Shown here piece after piece: positions 38,995 to 48,056 of a stretch of 64,000 bases of DNA. The position numbers and the translations under genes were made by a program. Origin of the DNA: Pseudomonas fildesensis (lineage in GTDB: Bacteria > Pseudomonadota > Gammaproteobacteria > Pseudomonadales > Pseudomonadaceae). Every line of letters starts with the position of its first letter. The stretch's first letter is position 1. The DNA is taken from positions 496,001-560,000 of the forward strand of contig NZ_LFMW01000001.1 of the NCBI RefSeq assembly GCF_001050345.1. The letters run 5' to 3'. Under the pieces are notes generated by a model that did not search any database, had not been told where the DNA came from, and worked only from the letters and a program-made list of their open reading frames with translations.

Positions 38995-40392
38995 TCAGCG
39001 GACTATCTTGTCGACCTGAATCCCCAGTTTTTTCAATCGATACCAAAAGCTCCTCTCGGAAATCCCGATCTTCGCCGCCGCCGCAGCCTGCACGCCGTTA
39101 CTCTCCTGCAAGGCCGCCAGGATGTAGGCTTTCTCCACATCAGCCAACGCCGCATCCAGGTCCTGCGGCACACCCGGCCCGTCGCTGAGAATCGCCGTGA
39201 CGCTGCCCTCGGCAGGCTTCGAGGCAAACAGATAACCCGGCAAGTCGATATCCTCGATCACAGGCTTTGCTGCCACGATAGTCGCGCGCTCCACACAGTT
39301 TTGCAGCTCACGGATATTGCCCGGCCAGTGGTACGCCGCCATGGCCTGCAACGCTTCGGCGCTGAAGCCGGTGATGCGTTTACCGGCCGTCGCGCTGAGG
39401 GTCTGGGCGAAGTGCCGGGCCAGGGGCGCGATGTCTTCCACGCGCTCACGCAGGGCCGGCAGCGGGATCGGGAACACGTTGAGGCGGTAATACAGGTCTT
39501 CGCGAAACTCTTTGTTGGCCACCGCCTCCAGCAGGTTCTTGTTGGTGGCGGCGATGACCCGCACGTCCACTTTGCGCTCGCGGGGGTCGCCCACCGGTTC
39601 GATCACCCGCTCCTGCAAGGCGCGCAGAATCTTGGCCTGCAACGCCAGCGGCATGTCGCCGACCTCATCGAGAAACAGCGTGCCCTTGTCCGCCTGCTGG
39701 AAGCGCCCTACCCGGTCCGACACCGCGCCGGTAAACGCGCCCTTGCGATGGCCGAACATTTCGCTTTCCAGCAGACCTTCGGGGATCGCCGCGCAGTTGA
39801 CTGCCACAAACGGTTTGTCGGCGCGGCTGCCGTGCTTGTGGATGGCACGGGCGACCATTTCCTTGCCCGTGCCGCTTTCGCCGGTGAGCAGAATGGTCGC
39901 GGCACTGTCACGCACCGAATCCACGGCTTGCAGCACTTTGCGAAACGCCGGGCTGTCGCCCACCAGGCTGTCGAACTGCGCATGCTCGTCCAACTCGGCG
40001 CGCATGCGTGCGTTGTCGCGCATGATGTCGCGAAACTGCAGGGCCTTGGCCACGGTGATGTCCAGCTCGTCGATATCGAACGGCTTGGCGATGTAGTCAT
40101 AGGCGCCGTTGCGCATCGACTGCACGGCGTTTTTCACCGTGCTGTAGGCGGTCATCACGATCACCGGCACCTGGGGGTAGCGCACCTTGATCTCGGCCAG
40201 CAACGCCGGCCCGTCCATGCCCGGCATGCGCCAGTCGCTGATCACCAGGTCAATGTCTTCCTGTTCCAGCACCTTGAGCGCGTGCAGGCCATTGCCTGCT
40301 GTGAACACCTGGATGCCGTTCTGGCTCAGGGCTGACGACAGCAAGTCGCAGAGCTTGGGCTCGTCGTCGACCACCAATAGGTTATGCGTCAT
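38995..40392 (-). CDS. Sigma-54-dependent response regulator of the HAD-aminotransferase operon
   Basis: This 465-residue NtrC-family activator has a receiver domain (D9, D10, phosphoacceptor D53, conserved Lys in AKPFD), an AAA+ domain with GESGTGKE, an intact GAFTGA loop and Walker B LFLDEV, and a Fis-type DNA-binding C-terminus (AAAAAKIGISERSFWYRLKKLG). It is the last gene of a leftward six-gene operon and overlaps its cognate kinase gene by 11 bp. A sigma-54 promoter heads the same operon at 46520-46535, so it probably controls its own operon. I do not recognise a named orthologue. Confidence 0.92.
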   Translation of the reverse strand: MTHNLLVVDDEPKLCDLLSSALSQNGIQVFTAGNGLHALKVLEQEDIDLVISDWRMPGMDGPALLAEIKVRYPQVPVIVMTAYSTVKNAVQSMRNGAYDYIAKPFDIDELDITVAKALQFRDIMRDNARMRAELDEHAQFDSLVGDSPAFRKVLQAVDSVRDSAATILLTGESGTGKEMVARAIHKHGSRADKPFVAVNCAAIPEGLLESEMFGHRKGAFTGAVSDRVGRFQQADKGTLFLDEVGDMPLALQAKILRALQERVIEPVGDPRERKVDVRVIAATNKNLLEAVANKEFREDLYYRLNVFPIPLPALRERVEDIAPLARHFAQTLSATAGKRITGFSAEALQAMAAYHWPGNIRELQNCVERATIVAAKPVIEDIDLPGYLFASKPAEGSVTAILSDGPGVPQDLDAALADVEKAYILAALQESNGVQAAAAAKIGISERSFWYRLKKLGIQVDKIVR

Positions 40393-42151
40393 GACTGTCC
40401 TCGTCGTCTTCGCCAATCGCCGGAATGTACAGGCGGAAGGTGGCGCCGGCATCTTTTTCGCTGGCACATTCGATGCTGCCGTCGTGACTTTCCATGATCG
40501 AATAGACTTTGGCCAGGCCCAGGCCAGTACCCGAGGCCTTGGTGGTGACGAACGGGGTGAAGATGCGTTCGATCATATCCGCCGGGATGCCCTGGCCGGT
40601 GTCGGTGATGCCGATGACGGTGTTGTAGTCGGCCGTGCGAATACTCAGGGTCAACCGACCGCCTTCGGGCATGGCATCGATGGCGTTGAGGATCAGATTC
40701 AGGCACGCCTGCTTGAGTTGCTTGGCGTCGGCGTAGATCGTCGCGCCGGGTGCCTGGTCATCGATATGAGCATCAATGTTATGGGTGGCCAACTCCGGCG
40801 CGCAGAACCCAAGGATCTCCTCCACCAACGGGCGTGCCGCCTGCAACACGCGCAACGGCGGATTGGGCTTGGCGAAATCGAGAAATTCGGTGATCAGGTC
40901 GTTGATCCGGCTGACTTCGCTGATCACGTATTCCAGGTGGCGCTTATCGGCGTCGGGCAGGTCGGCACGGCGGTGCAGCAGTTGCGTGGCGGTCTTGATG
41001 ATGCCCAACGGGTTGCGAATTTCGTGGGCCAGGCCCATGGCAACTTCGCCCAGGGCATGCAGGCGATCACGGCGGCGCAGTTGCGCCTCCAGGTGATGCA
41101 ACTCGCCCAGGCGTTCGGTCATGTGGTTGAAGGTGCTGCTCAATTGCGCCAGTTCATCGCCGCCGCTGACCACCACGCGGTGCGCATAATTGCCCGAGAT
41201 CACGGCGCTCACACCCTCGGACAGATCGCGCAGAGGCTGGGTCAACCGCCGCGACACCAGCACCCCCGCCGCCAGTGACAATGCCGAACTGAGCAGGAAA
41301 ATCAGCACGAACAGGTTGCTCTGGTTCACCAGCCCGACCAGGCTGGTGTGACGCAGCAGGCCGCTGAAAATCACGCCTTGCAGCTCGCCGCTGTCATTGA
41401 AGATCGGCCAGTACAAACCGCTGTAGTTATTGGTGAACTGCTCGCTGGGCTGCTTGGTGCTGCGCATCGCGGTTTCGACACTTTTCGGAATGCGCGACGG
41501 GTGATCCTCGAAGCGCTGGGTCGAGAAAATTTCCGAGAAGCCTTCGGGGTTGGCCAGGTACAGGCGCAGGTCGAGGGAATGCACGTCGGCCACGCTGGTG
41601 AGGAAGCTGCTGTCCAGGTACGTCGCCACCAGCAGTTGGTAGTCGACGCCATCCTGGGTGGTCTCGAAGGTCGAGACCACGATGCCGGTACTCACCCCCG
41701 CCACCTGAACGGTCTGCAACACCGCATTGCTGGTCAGGCTGATCTGCTTGACGATGTCATCTGAGGCGGTGCTGAACACCAGTTTGTGGTCGCTGGTGCG
41801 GATCAGCGCTACCACGTCGATGTCGGTGGCGTCGGCGATATCGGCAGTGAGCCTGTCGTGCTTGGCCGCCTGCCGGCTGGAGGGCGGGCTGGTGTAGCGC
41901 AGGAACAGTTTGGCCATGCGCGCGTTGTCGTGAAGGATGTCGCCGATCTCGTCCTTGACGATCTTGGTCGACTCCTGCAGCCAGATGCGCACGTTGCTGT
42001 CGAAAATCTGCGACAGCGTGGTGGCGGCCAGTTCGGCCGCGATCATGGTCGGGATTACACTGACCAACCAGAACGCCAGCACCAGCTTGCGCTGGACGCT
42101 CCAGCGCGAAATGGCAAAGGGGCGGGCTTTCTGGCGGGTCTTGTTGATCAT
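40382..42151 (-). CDS. Membrane sensor histidine kinase with HAMP domain
   Basis: This 589-residue kinase has two membrane segments (about residues 24-44 and 280-302) bracketing a 235-residue periplasmic sensor, a HAMP linker ([11 protein letters not shown]), a HisKA box [11 protein letters not shown] with H376 and a HATPase domain ([24 protein letters not shown]). It overlaps the upstream acyltransferase gene by 4 bp (ATGA) and the downstream regulator by 11 bp. The signal is unknown. An ATG further upstream lies inside the acyltransferase gene and was rejected. Confidence 0.92.
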   Translation of the reverse strand: MINKTRQKARPFAISRWSVQRKLVLAFWLVSVIPTMIAAELAATTLSQIFDSNVRIWLQESTKIVKDEIGDILHDNARMAKLFLRYTSPPSSRQAAKHDRLTADIADATDIDVVALIRTSDHKLVFSTASDDIVKQISLTSNAVLQTVQVAGVSTGIVVSTFETTQDGVDYQLLVATYLDSSFLTSVADVHSLDLRLYLANPEGFSEIFSTQRFEDHPSRIPKSVETAMRSTKQPSEQFTNNYSGLYWPIFNDSGELQGVIFSGLLRHTSLVGLVNQSNLFVLIFLLSSALSLAAGVLVSRRLTQPLRDLSEGVSAVISGNYAHRVVVSGGDELAQLSSTFNHMTERLGELHHLEAQLRRRDRLHALGEVAMGLAHEIRNPLGIIKTATQLLHRRADLPDADKRHLEYVISEVSRINDLITEFLDFAKPNPPLRVLQAARPLVEEILGFCAPELATHNIDAHIDDQAPGATIYADAKQLKQACLNLILNAIDAMPEGGRLTLSIRTADYNTVIGITDTGQGIPADMIERIFTPFVTTKASGTGLGLAKVYSIMESHDGSIECASEKDAGATFRLYIPAIGEDDEDSHDA

Positions 42152-43275
42152 CTGGTTTCGCTTATCGCAGCAGCCATGGCAGGGTCGGAACGATCCGGTC
42201 GAATAAACAGTTTTACAAGCTTGAGCAGGCCGTTGACCAGCCGGTTGCGATGCCGGAAAAACACACTGTTGCCCTGGAACTCGCACCCCAGGCGCAGCTT
42301 ACTGGCATAACCGGCCTGACCGCACTCATACACCGCAATATTGTGTTGAATACAGTAGTCGACATTGGTCAGCCAACTACGGAAGTACAGGTTGTAGTCA
42401 CGGGTGAATTCCACGTCATGCCCGAAAAACTTGTCGACCAGCCGGTGCTCGTCCAACAGCATCAGGTTGAACGCCACCAGATCCTCGTCCACCCAATAAA
42501 GTACACAGACCGCGCGTGCTTCAAGGCGTCCGAGCACGCCAGTGAAATAGCTCGCGGGCAGACGCTCGAACTGCAAGTCGGCGCGGGTCAGCGTGGCTTC
42601 GTAGAGGCGCATGACCTCGGGCAGCACATCATCGATGTTGCGCCGCCACTCGACCCGTGGGCCCGGCGCACGCAGCTTGCGGCGCAGGTCCTTGCGGGTG
42701 GACTTGCCCAGCGAGCCCAGATACGCGTCCACTGACCCGTACGGCACCGGTAACAACCCGGTGGGCAGGCTCGGCATGCTTTGGAAACCGGCGGCCCGGC
42801 AACTCTCGGCCCAGTGCGGATCTTTGGTCGGCGCATCCTTGACCGCCACCAGGCCGACCCCGAACTCATCGGCATCCTGGCGGGCGGCCTGCAGCAAATA
42901 TTTGAGCAACAGCGGGCGGCGCGCCTGAGGAATGTCGCTGGCAACCCCGGCGTCGCAACGCTCGGCGACCGGAGAACCAATGGCATACAACCCCAACTGC
43001 AAAACGCCCGGCCACAGTCGCTCCAGGCGCTCGGTAAAACGCTTGCCAGCGCCCGACACCGTGGTGTCGAGGCGGTAATGGGTAATGAACGCAGCCGCCA
43101 CGGCCACCAGCGTGCCGTTTTCAAAGACCGCCAGGTAACGCCATTGGAAATCATCGATGGCGGCGTTTTCCACGGCGACGTAATAGTCCCAATCCTCCAG
43201 GGCACCGGGGAAACAGTCATTCCAGGCACTGCGCTGGATGGCCCGGATGGTTGGGAAGGCTTGGGTGGTAATCAC
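42148..43275 (-). CDS. GNAT/FemAB-like acyltransferase
   Basis: This 375-residue protein resembles the FemAB/BioF2-like branch of the GNAT fold (DUF482-type, 'peptidogalycan biosynthesis/recognition' annotations). The C-terminal half has the pattern of that fold (LVAFNLMLLDEHRLVDKFFG, VYECGQAGYASKLRLGCEF). The GTG at 43275 is chosen because AAAGGA lies 8 nt upstream. The open frame continues upstream into the REPIN at 43306-43530, but that part is unlikely to be translated. It overlaps the kinase gene by 4 bp. The acyl donor and acceptor are unknown. Confidence 0.75.
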   Translation of the reverse strand: MITTQAFPTIRAIQRSAWNDCFPGALEDWDYYVAVENAAIDDFQWRYLAVFENGTLVAVAAAFITHYRLDTTVSGAGKRFTERLERLWPGVLQLGLYAIGSPVAERCDAGVASDIPQARRPLLLKYLLQAARQDADEFGVGLVAVKDAPTKDPHWAESCRAAGFQSMPSLPTGLLPVPYGSVDAYLGSLGKSTRKDLRRKLRAPGPRVEWRRNIDDVLPEVMRLYEATLTRADLQFERLPASYFTGVLGRLEARAVCVLYWVDEDLVAFNLMLLDEHRLVDKFFGHDVEFTRDYNLYFRSWLTNVDYCIQHNIAVYECGQAGYASKLRLGCEFQGNSVFFRHRNRLVNGLLKLVKLFIRPDRSDPAMAAAISETR

Positions 43276-43305
43276 ATCTGATCCTTTGTGGTTGGCAGCG
43301 CTTTT

Positions 43306-43530
43306 GTGGCCAGCCGATTTGTTGTGGCAAGCGGGGCTGTCGTGACTAGCGGGCCTGTCGTGGCGAGCGGGCTTGCCCCGCGTTGGGCGGCAAAGCCGCC
43401 CCAAAACCTGCCCCCTCGGTTTAACTGGAAAAACTCGGTGCCTGTGATGGGGCGGCTTCGCCGCCCAACGCGGGGCAAGCCCGCTCGCCACAGGAAGCCC
43501 GTTCGTTTGAGGAAGCCCGCTCGCCACTGG
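43306..43530. repeat. Expanded REPIN overlapping the end of a hydrolase gene
   Basis: A central inverted pair spans about 43360-43492 and is built on GTGGCGAGCGGGCTTGCCCC. Outside it, several degenerate unit copies are stacked on both sides (for example GTGGCAAGCGGGGCTGTCG on the left; GGAAGCCCGCTCGCCACTGG on the right). The right half encodes the last 40 or so residues of the hydrolase at 43421-44383. Confidence 0.82.
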
Positions 43531-44383
43531 CAACGCGCTCGCCCGTCAGTAAGCCAAACGCATGCTGCTCGACAAACTGCGCACTCAACTCGATCACCCG
43601 CCGGTATTGCAGGTCGACAGTGATCATGTGGTAGCAGTTGTCCAACAGGATCTTGGTCACCGGCCCGCCGAGGTGGCGCTCCACGTAGTCGGCGTTCCAG
43701 CGGCTGGTGATGTCGTCCTCGATGGAATGCAGCACCAGCGCCGGCACCTTGATCTCGGGCATGCGTTTCCTGACCACGGCGTTCATCCGGTGCAATTCGC
43801 GCACGGTGATGCCCTCCATGGTCAGCAACCCCGCCTCGCTGCTCTCCCCTTCCCTCATCTGCCGCTCGACGATGGCCCGCAGGCGTTCGTTCTTGATGCC
43901 GTAAGGCGGCTTCTCTTCGAAGCGACAGAGGTGCACGCCGAACGGAATCTTCATCAGCAACGGCGCGAGGAACGCCAGCTTGTTAATACTCCAGCCGTCG
44001 TACTTCAAGGTGGTGGAGTACATCAGCAACCCGGCGACTTGCCCTGGGTGCTCGGCGGCCACGTACATCGACATCACCGCGCCCATGGACAACCCACCGA
44101 CAAACACCTGTGCGTGACGCTGCCTGATCTGGGCGAAGGTCTTGCGCACCCCTTCGTACCAGTCTCGCCAGCCGGTGGCCTGCAGGTCGCTGTTGTCGCC
44201 GCAGTGCCCCGCCAGGGTGGGCACGTACACCGTGCAGTTACCCACCTTGGCCAGGCCCTTGGCGACCTGGCGCAATTCCGTCGGGGTGCCGGTCAGGCCG
44301 TGGATCAACAGGATCCCGACCGGACCTTCACCGAGAACGAAGCCGGCAGTACCTTCACCGAGGTCGATCTCTGACGCATTCAC
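43421..44383 (-). CDS. Alpha/beta hydrolase (carboxylesterase type) with REPIN-encoded tail
   Basis: This 320-residue serine hydrolase resembles Est30/YvaK carboxylesterases or monoacylglycerol lipases. The nucleophile S99 is in GLSMGA, the acid is D223 or D224, and the His is H252 (NCYHMI). The fold ends near residue 280. Residues 281-320 are low-complexity (repeats of GERxxS, then PALGGEAAPSQAP) and are encoded by REPIN DNA, so the original stop has been lost or displaced. The start overlaps the aminotransferase stop by 4 bp. Confidence 0.85.
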   Translation of the reverse strand: MNASEIDLGEGTAGFVLGEGPVGILLIHGLTGTPTELRQVAKGLAKVGNCTVYVPTLAGHCGDNSDLQATGWRDWYEGVRKTFAQIRQRHAQVFVGGLSMGAVMSMYVAAEHPGQVAGLLMYSTTLKYDGWSINKLAFLAPLLMKIPFGVHLCRFEEKPPYGIKNERLRAIVERQMREGESSEAGLLTMEGITVRELHRMNAVVRKRMPEIKVPALVLHSIEDDITSRWNADYVERHLGGPVTKILLDNCYHMITVDLQYRRVIELSAQFVEQHAFGLLTGERVASGERASSNERASCGERACPALGGEAAPSQAPSFSS

Positions 44384-45774
44384 CGCGTGGTCGCCCGCAC
44401 CAGCAGTTGCTCGAGCAGCTTCAGGCCCAGGTCGATTTCCGGGTAGCTGATTTCCAGGGACGGTGCCAGGGTGATCACGTTTTTGTAGTAGCCGCCCACG
44501 TCGAGGATCAGGCCGAGTTTCTGACCGTCCACCACCATGTCGCCCTTCATGCCTTCCTCGACCATGTAGTCCAGGGTCGCCTTGTCCGGGGCGAAGCCGT
44601 CCGGGCCGCAGATTTCGCAGCGCAGGGCGAGGCCCAGGCCATCGACGTCGCCGATAATCGGGAAACGTTTCTGCAGGTCCTGCAGGCCTTCGAGGAAGTA
44701 TTTGCCCTTGGCAATGACCATCGCGCCGTAATCGACTTCGCTGGTCATCTTGAACATTTCCAGGCCCACCGCCGTGCCCAAAGGGTTGGAGGCGAAGGTG
44801 GAGTGGGTCGAGCCTGGCGGGAAGATTTTCGGGTTGATCAACTCTTCACGGGCCCAGATGCCGCCCAGCGGGTTGAGGCCGTTGGTCAGCGCCTTGCCGA
44901 ACACGATCACGTCGGGTTGCACGTCAAAGTGCTCGATCGACCACAGTTTGCCGGTGCGGTAGAAGCCCATCTGGATTTCATCGGACACCATCAGGATGCC
45001 GTGTTGATCCAGCACATGCTTAAGTTCGCGGTAGAAGTTCATCGGCGGGATCACGTAGCCGCCGGTGCCCTGGATCGGCTCGACGTAGAAGGCTGCGTAT
45101 TCGCACTGGTTGGTTTTCGGGTCCCAGACGCCGTTGTATTCAGTCTCGAACAAACGGGCGAACTGCTGCACACAGTGGCTGCCGTACTCTTCTTTCGTCA
45201 TGCCTTTTGGGCCACGGAAGTGGTACGGGAACGGGATGAAGTTGGCGCGTTCGCCGAAGTGGCCGTAGCGGCGGCGGTAGCGGAAGCTGGAGGTAATCGA
45301 CGAAGCACCGAGGGTACGGCCGTGGTAGCCGCCTTCGAAGGCGAACATCAGGCTCTTGCCGTTGGATGCGTTACGCACCACTTTCAATGAGTCTTCGATG
45401 GACTGCGAACCGCCGACGTTGAAGTGCACGCGACCGTCGAGGCCGAACTTCTTCTTGGCGTCGACCGCGATCATTTCCGACAGCTCGATCTTGCCTTTGT
45501 GCAGGTACTGGCTGGCGATTTGCGGCAGGGTGTCGATCTGCTGTTTCAGCGCATTGTTCAGGCGCGGGTTGGCGTAGCCGAAGTTGACGGCCGAGTACCA
45601 CATTTGCAGGTCGAGGTAGGCCTGGTCTTCGGTGTCCCACACATAGGAGCCTTCGCAACGGCTGAAAATACGCGGCGGCTCGATGTAGTGAACGGTGTCG
45701 CCGTAGGAGCAGTATTTGGCTTCTTTATCCAGAAGGATCTGGTCTTCGGCGGTAGCGATACGGATATCAGACAT
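44380..45774 (-). CDS. Class III PLP-dependent aminotransferase
   Basis: This 464-residue fold-type I enzyme is in the GABA/ornithine aminotransferase group. The PLP lysine is K294 (VFGKALTNG), D265 contacts the pyridine nitrogen (VSDEIQMGF), and the EPIQGTGGY loop is at 232-240. The true start is the ATG at 45774, 8 bp inside the end of the phosphatase gene. Subfamily substrate cannot be read from the sequence. The tight coupling to a HAD phosphatase suggests conversion of a phosphorylated carbonyl or alcohol compound to an amine (inference). Confidence 0.9.
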   Translation of the reverse strand: MSDIRIATAEDQILLDKEAKYCSYGDTVHYIEPPRIFSRCEGSYVWDTEDQAYLDLQMWYSAVNFGYANPRLNNALKQQIDTLPQIASQYLHKGKIELSEMIAVDAKKKFGLDGRVHFNVGGSQSIEDSLKVVRNASNGKSLMFAFEGGYHGRTLGASSITSSFRYRRRYGHFGERANFIPFPYHFRGPKGMTKEEYGSHCVQQFARLFETEYNGVWDPKTNQCEYAAFYVEPIQGTGGYVIPPMNFYRELKHVLDQHGILMVSDEIQMGFYRTGKLWSIEHFDVQPDVIVFGKALTNGLNPLGGIWAREELINPKIFPPGSTHSTFASNPLGTAVGLEMFKMTSEVDYGAMVIAKGKYFLEGLQDLQKRFPIIGDVDGLGLALRCEICGPDGFAPDKATLDYMVEEGMKGDMVVDGQKLGLILDVGGYYKNVITLAPSLEISYPEIDLGLKLLEQLLVRATTR

Positions 45775-46471
45775 GGTGGAAGAGTTCCTGATTGTCGGAA
45801 GAGGTATTGAAGGTATTGGCGTTGGCGGCGATGCCTTGTGGCAGCCTGGCCAGCAATGCAGGCAGTTCGGCAAAGGTGTCGAACCGCGCGTAAGGAATGC
45901 GGTTGGTCTGGCAGTATTCGGCGAGGCTGCCTTTGGCGAACACGAAGTCGGCGGTGGACGCGACGCACATGTCGGACTTGCCGTCGCCGATCACCAGCAC
46001 GCGCTTGTTGCGCGGCGTGGATTTGCACTTGCAGTTGCCGGAGGCGGCATGGCAGGCATCGCTGGAATACGGGAAGTCGATGCGCCAACTGTTCTGGTCG
46101 ACCTGGCGCAGGCGGTTGGCGATGATCGGCAGCAGGGTCACATAGTTGCGCGACAGGATCCGCGCAATGCCTTGCTCGATGCCGTCGCTGACCACTTCGA
46201 TGGACGCGCCCAGGCCGATGACGTGATCGACAAAGTCGGGGAAGTCCGGGTCGATCTCGACGCTGTCGAAATACGCCAGCAGTTCACTCGGCGTGGCCTT
46301 GATCAGCGACAGTTGGCGGCTCAGGCATTCGCGTGAACCGATATGCCCGTCCAGCCATTGCTGTTCGATGGTTTCCCACTCGGGGCCTGCGAAGCGTTGG
46401 AGGACGTTGTCGATGACATCGGTGGGGGTGATGGTCCCGTCGAAGTCGCACACGATATGCCAGTCAATCAT
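45767..46471 (-). CDS. HAD-IB phosphatase, MtnX/SerB-like
   Basis: This 234-residue haloacid dehalogenase-type phosphatase has motif I DFDGT at residues 8-12 with nucleophile D8, a Ser/Thr motif II (VVSDG) and motif IV GDGKSD. A Cys-rich insertion (C-N8-C-x-C, ACHAASGNCKC) precedes motif III/IV, as in MtnX-like enzymes. It is the first gene of the leftward operon; the sigma-54 promoter is 50 bp upstream. No mtn salvage genes are nearby, so a methionine-salvage role is not supported. Confidence 0.88.
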   Translation of the reverse strand: MIDWHIVCDFDGTITPTDVIDNVLQRFAGPEWETIEQQWLDGHIGSRECLSRQLSLIKATPSELLAYFDSVEIDPDFPDFVDHVIGLGASIEVVSDGIEQGIARILSRNYVTLLPIIANRLRQVDQNSWRIDFPYSSDACHAASGNCKCKSTPRNKRVLVIGDGKSDMCVASTADFVFAKGSLAEYCQTNRIPYARFDTFAELPALLARLPQGIAANANTFNTSSDNQELFHHV

Positions 46472-46519
46472 TGCGGTTACCTTGAAGGAGTGCGCTGTTT
46501 GCGCTTTCAACAGGGGTAG

Positions 46520-46535
46520 AGCAGGGACTGTGCCA
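46520..46535 (-). promoter_or_regulatory. Sigma-54 promoter of the HAD-aminotransferase operon
   Basis: The minus strand reads TGGCAC-AGTCC-CTGCT, with the required GG-N10-GC. It lies 49 bp before the phosphatase ATG. The operon encodes its own sigma-54 activator (38995-40392). Confidence 0.78.
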
Positions 46536-46597
46536 ACTGGACAACGCCCAGCAGGGCTGGGGCTTTGCTCGTATTCAGGGAGAAAATGTGTCGCGGG

Positions 46598-46624
46598 AGC
46601 TACAATTTTTGTAGCTTGCTACAA
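46598..46624. promoter_or_regulatory. Three-half-site palindrome, candidate enhancer
   Basis: GCTACAA (46599-46605), TTGTAGC (46609-46615) and GCTACAA (46618-46624) make two overlapping palindromes with 3-bp and 2-bp spacers. The centre lies about 85-90 bp upstream of the sigma-54 -12 element, the normal place for an NtrC-family enhancer. It also lies 75-100 bp before the divergent mipA-like gene and could act on both. Confidence 0.65.
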
Positions 46625-46697
46625 ACAAGATGAGTGCTTGCACAGGAGAGACGCTTTGCGCGTTCATGCGCGCGTATTCAATCAAGGAACCGTGACC

Positions 46698-47468
46698 ATG
46701 TTCAGGATCACCTCCGTTGTATTCACCGGATTATTGGGGCTGTGCAGCGTTTCATCTGCCGCGCTGGCCGACGGCATCACCGGCGAAGTGGGAGCTGGCA
46801 TCAGCTATCAACCCAAGGAACCCACCGGCACCCGCTACCAGACCACCCCCGTGCCGTACTTCGATCTGGACTGGGGCGACGTGAGCCTGGGCACCGATGA
46901 CGGCCTGACCTGGAGCGCGCTGAATACCAACGGTTTCAGCGCCGGCCCGTATATCAATTACCTGTCGGGTCGCACCGCCAACGGTGCGCTCGGCGGCCTG
47001 CGGGATGTGTCGAGCATGGCCGAGGTGGGCGGGTTCGTGCAGTACGCACCGGCTGACTTCTGGCGGGTCTACGCCCAACTGGGCCGGGCGGTGGGCGGCG
47101 GTCACGATCAGGGCGGCGTGCTCGGCAAGGTCGGTGGCGAGCTGGGGTATCCGCTGGGCGGCGGGATCATTGGCAGCAGCGGCCTGATGGCGCACTTCGC
47201 CGACGCTCGTCAAACCAACACGTTTTTCGGCGTGGACAACAACGAAGCTGCGGCCTCGGGCTATAGGCCGTACAACGCCAGCGGCGGCTTCCAGAACGTG
47301 ACGTTCACCCAGAGTTTCGAGTTTCCCCTGGCAGCTAAATGGTCGCTGCTGACCAGCGCCAGCTGGGTGCACCTGGTTGGCTCGGCGGCGGACAGCAGCA
47401 TCGTCAAACAGACCGGCGAAGTGAACCAGGGCCAGGTGCAGACGGCGATCAGCTACAAATTCGACTAA
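46698..47468 (+). CDS. MipA/OmpV family outer membrane protein
   Basis: This 256-residue exported protein has a signal peptide (residues 1-24, ending SAALA), then alternating beta-strand sequence and a C-terminal aromatic-rich strand ending ISYKFD, typical of outer membrane barrels. MipA was linked to murein synthesis in E. coli; OmpV-type members are also induced by antibiotics and solutes. AAGGA lies 9 nt before the ATG. It is divergent from the HAD-aminotransferase operon and shares its candidate operator. Confidence 0.85.
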   Translation: MFRITSVVFTGLLGLCSVSSAALADGITGEVGAGISYQPKEPTGTRYQTTPVPYFDLDWGDVSLGTDDGLTWSALNTNGFSAGPYINYLSGRTANGALGGLRDVSSMAEVGGFVQYAPADFWRVYAQLGRAVGGGHDQGGVLGKVGGELGYPLGGGIIGSSGLMAHFADARQTNTFFGVDNNEAAASGYRPYNASGGFQNVTFTQSFEFPLAAKWSLLTSASWVHLVGSAADSSIVKQTGEVNQGQVQTAISYKFD

Positions 47469-47500
47469 GCGCAATGATCGTTGAGCGTTCTTACGCTGTT

Positions 47501-47646
47501 GATCGTTCCCACGCTCTGCGTGGGAATGCCTCTTGTGACGCTCTGCGTCACGCTTTGGGGACGCGGAGCGTCCCGGGCTGCATTCCCACGCAGAGCGTGG
47601 GAACGATCGAGGGCTGCATTCCTTTGCTGCGCGTGGGAACGATCGA
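47501..47646. repeat. Array of TCCCACGCTC-type palindromes
   Basis: At least three hairpin units occur head to tail: GATCGTTCCCACGCTCTGCG at the left, an inverted copy in the centre-right, and a partly decayed copy ending GCGTGGGAACGATC at the right. Inner ACGCTCTGCGTCACGCT pairs are also present. It fills the gap between the mipA-like gene and the SMR pair. Confidence 0.75.
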
Positions 47647-47651
47647 GTGAG

Positions 47652-48056
47652 TCAGTTTTCTTCGCCTTCGGCCAGCAGGGCGATGCCGCCGATAATCACC
47701 GCCACCCCCACCCAGTGCAGCAGGCTGATGTGCTCCCCCAGCCCCAGCCATGAACCGAGCAGCACCACCACAAACACCAGTGAGCTCAACGGAAAAGCCA
47801 GGGACAGGCTGCTGCGCCGCAGGATCAGCATCCACACGAAAAACGCGCCGATGTAGCAGGCAATCGCCGCCAGAATCGCGGGGTTGCGTGCCACATCGGC
47901 CAACCACTGCCAGGTAAAATCCATCTGCCCCAGTTGATCGCCGGCCACCTTGGTAAACAATTGCCCGGCGCTTTCGGTGCAGATCAGCAACGCCCACAGC
48001 ACCACGGTGCCGAGGCGGTCGTGCAACCAGCCTTGATCGATATTCTGCGTACTCAT
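47652..48056 (-). CDS. EamA/SMR-like small membrane protein, second of a pair
   Basis: This 134-residue protein has four transmembrane segments, the size and layout of SMR transporters and of the ArnE/ArnF flippase halves. An acidic residue (Glu in CTESAGQLFTK) lies in the first membrane segment, as in SMR proteins. It overlaps its partner gene by 4 bp, so a heterodimer is likely. Substrate unknown; drug efflux, amine export and lipid-carrier flipping are all possible. Confidence 0.8.
   Translation of the reverse strand: MSTQNIDQGWLHDRLGTVVLWALLICTESAGQLFTKVAGDQLGQMDFTWQWLADVARNPAILAAIACYIGAFFVWMLILRRSSLSLAFPLSSLVFVVVLLGSWLGLGEHISLLHWVGVAVIIGGIALLAEGEEN

Noticed and set aside
43276..43533. 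N-terminal extension of the acyltransferase gene through the REPIN.
   Set aside because: The extension is low-complexity REPIN sequence, while a GTG with AAAGGA at good spacing gives a normal start at 43275.
45767..46471. Assignment of the HAD phosphatase to methionine salvage as MtnX.
   Set aside because: No other mtn genes are nearby and the operon context is different, so only the family name is kept.
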